Positions 62,519 to 64,000 of a stretch of 64,000 bases of DNA are shown in pieces. Origin of the DNA: CAZVON01 sp964628435 (GTDB taxonomy: Bacteria > Patescibacteriota > Microgenomatia > Levybacterales > UBA12049); assembly GCA_964628435.1 (NCBI GenBank), contig CAZVON010000002.1:9484-73483 (forward strand), given 5' to 3'. Every line of letters starts with the position of its first letter. The stretch's first letter is position 1. Both the position numbers and the translations under genes were made by a program. The notes below the pieces were generated by a model. The model had not been told where the DNA came from. It saw nothing but the letters and a program-made list of their open reading frames with translations, and made no database searches.

Positions 62519-64000
62519 ATGAGGATGCAGAAGAAGACAAACACCATTACCAGAGTCAATTGGGGAAAAAAATACTCCACACTACCAACACTTGACTTAT
62601 TGGAAGTACAGAAAAAATCATATCAGTGGTTTTTAGAAAAAGCCATTGGAGATGTTCTTGCCGAAATTTCTCCAATTGATGATTTTACCGAAAAAAACTG
62701 GAGTTTAGTGCTTGAGAGTTACCGACTTGGAAAACCTTCTACCACTGCGGATAATGCCATTACAAAAGGACTCACCTACGATGCTCCTTTGTATGTAAAA
62801 GCAACATTAAAGAATAAAAAAACAGGAAAGTCACAGTCATCAGAAGTTTTCTTAGGTGATGTTCCGCAGATGACAGAGCAAGCGACGTTTATTATTAACG
62901 GTATAGAGAGAGCTGTTGTTAATCAGTTGGTTCGTTCTCCTGGAGTATTTTTTACCGCATTTCAAGATCCAGTTACCGGAAAAACGCTTTACAATGCAGA
63001 GATTCGACCTACCCATGGATCTTGGCTGGAATTCTCAACTACTCGCCATGAAACAATTACCGTTAAAATAGATCGACGCAGGAAATTTTTAGCAACTACT
63101 TTTTTACGAGCGATCGGTATTGCATCAGATGATCAAATCAAAGAGAAATTTAATCAGGTAGAGCCTGACAATACAACCTCGTTTATCTTAAGTACTCTTC
63201 AAAAAGATGAAACCCACACAGAGACAGAGGCTCTTATAGAAATATTTAAAAAAATGCATCCAGGAGAACCAATTGTACTCGATAAAGTTCGAGAAAATTT
63301 TAATGGATTGTTTTTTAACAGTAGACGATATGATTTAGGGGTAGTAGGGAGATATAAAGTAAATAAAAGATTATCTTTAATGCCTGGATTTATTCCCTCA
63401 GAAGCACGTGTACTTACAGTTGATGATATTTTAGGGACAATAAGTTACCTTATTACGCTTTCTAAAGGCCAAGGTACCGTAGATGATATTGATAGTTTAG
63501 CAAACCGTCGAATTCGTTGTGTTGGAGAATTAGTTGCTTCTACCGCGTTTCGTGTTGGGATTTTACGACTTGAGCGTAGTATCAAAGAACGAATGAGTCT
63601 TTTAGCTACCGATACGCCTGTTTCCATTGCAGGCTTGGTAAATGCGCGTCCTATAATGGCCTCCATCAATGAATTTTTCCGCACTTCCCAGTTGTCTACT
63701 ATTCTGGACCAAACAAATCCACTATCGGAAATCGACAATTTGCGCCGTCTTACTGTGATGGGTACTGGTGGAATCTCTCGAGAACGAGCTGCTTTTTCTA
63801 TTCGTGATATTAATAGTTCTCAATATAGTAGAATTTGTCCTATTCGATCTCCAGAAGGGCCAAATATTGGGTTGGTAACCTATATGTCTCTCTATACGCG
63901 GGTAAATGATTATGGTTTCTTAGAGGCACCCTATAAAAAAGTTGTGAGAGAAAAAAGAGGCAAAAACTCCATGGTGAAAGCAATAGATGAAATTGTGTAT
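62519..64000 (+). CDS. rpoB: RNA polymerase beta subunit, 5' part
   Basis: The frame is open from ATG 62519 (alternative in-frame ATG 62525) to the window end: 494 codons, no stop. It shows RpoB signatures: ERAVVNQLVRSPGVFF near residue 135, DIDSLANRRIRCVGELV near 320, the rifampicin region SQLSTILDQTNPLSEI near 390, and SPEGPNIGLV near 440. The protein continues beyond the window. Several rifampicin-contact residues differ from E. coli. Confidence 0.97.
   Translation, partial: MRMQKKTNTITRVNWGKKYSTLPTLDLLEVQKKSYQWFLEKAIGDVLAEISPIDDFTEKNWSLVLESYRLGKPSTTADNAITKGLTYDAPLYVKATLKNKKTGKSQSSEVFLGDVPQMTEQATFIINGIERAVVNQLVRSPGVFFTAFQDPVTGKTLYNAEIRPTHGSWLEFSTTRHETITVKIDRRRKFLATTFLRAIGIASDDQIKEKFNQVEPDNTTSFILSTLQKDETHTETEALIEIFKKMHPGEPIVLDKVRENFNGLFFNSRRYDLGVVGRYKVNKRLSLMPGFIPSEARVLTVDDILGTISYLITLSKGQGTVDDIDSLANRRIRCVGELVASTAFRVGILRLERSIKERMSLLATDTPVSIAGLVNARPIMASINEFFRTSQLSTILDQTNPLSEIDNLRRLTVMGTGGISRERAAFSIRDINSSQYSRICPIRSPEGPNIGLVTYMSLYTRVNDYGFLEAPYKKVVREKRGKNSMVKAIDEIVY

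Noticed and set aside
63445..63738. 97-residue minus-strand frame near the window end
   Set aside because: It lies antisense within rpoB, which is certain from motifs although its stop is outside the window.

Overview
The window looks like a chromosomal segment of an ultra-small, host-dependent bacterium of the Candidate Phyla Radiation (Patescibacteria), most likely the Microgenomates side. The reasons are AT-rich sequence, very tight packing with 1-20 bp overlaps, trimmed versions of universal proteins (HrcA, MetRS, AlaRS, IF-2, DnaJ without zinc finger), many PMT/GT39-type membrane glycosyltransferases, a DUF2298 membrane protein, an AMP-phosphorylase-type enzyme and Thr/Pro-rich anchored surface proteins. 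TGA is used as a stop (for example at 1098-1100), so the code is the standard bacterial one. The phylum call is inference from content, not phylogeny. No tRNA, rRNA, CRISPR array, transposase or prophage was seen, and no stretch over 300 bases lacks a gene. A run of 23 Ns inside murJ marks an assembly gap.

Layout. 27-1843 (+): LCP-family ligase and a methyltransferase. 1845-13545 (-): a cell-surface glycan locus with DUF2298, HAD-like, sugar epimerase, three GT39-like mannosyltransferase-type proteins (two of them tandem paralogues), a FAD oxidoreductase, and a wall- or membrane-anchored FN3/Ig protein. 13596-15117 (-): PilO- and PilN-like proteins and ribosomal protein S20. 15167-23062: MurJ, LepA, a cohesin/PKD surface protein, GroES-GroEL and a PEGA/SH3 protein. 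23064-30729 (-): a second polyprenyl-glycan block (DPPR-synthase-like UbiA, WecA-like, GT39, GT2), then TatD and MetRS. 31252-35469 (+): hrcA-grpE-dnaK-dnaJ with a CIRCE-like operator. 35583-42198 (+): VirB2/TrbC-like pilin, TrbL/VirB6-like membrane protein, a surface protein and an Hsp100 ATPase. 42361-48564 (+): nusA-infB-(degenerate DHH protein)-rpsO-pnp. 48650-55045 (+): a protease-less Lon-like ATPase, RNase J, FtsK, a RodZ-like protein and two small envelope proteins. 55056-62306 (-): MltG, AMP/thymidine phosphorylase, a 48-residue membrane protein, sortase, a PilM-like/membrane fusion protein and AlaRS. 62519-64000 (+): start of rpoB.

How the genes work together. Most of the window serves either core information processing or construction of a glycosylated cell envelope. 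The envelope set runs from lipid-linked precursors (WecA-like, UbiA/DPPR-like, MurJ), through GT-C membrane transferases, to attachment (LCP, sortase) and remodelling (MltG). The order nusA-infB-DHH-rpsO-pnp and RNase J-FtsK-RodZ echoes the Firmicutes order, with rbfA, truB and ribF absent between infB and rpsO.

The strongest observations are these. (1) Near-consensus sigma70 promoters repeatedly place the -10 box only 6-8 nt before the start codon, predicting leaderless mRNAs; this corrects several gene starts. (2) A DHH/NrnA-family protein has lost its catalytic residues. (3) A Lon-like AAA+ protein has no peptidase domain. (4) An Hsp100 has neither a middle domain nor a ClpP-docking loop and lies next to T4SS-like membrane genes. 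(5) A 122-bp inverted repeat has one arm covering a start codon. (6) RpoB is substituted at rifampicin-contact positions. (7) An unannotated 48-residue membrane protein sits between sortase and AMP phosphorylase.
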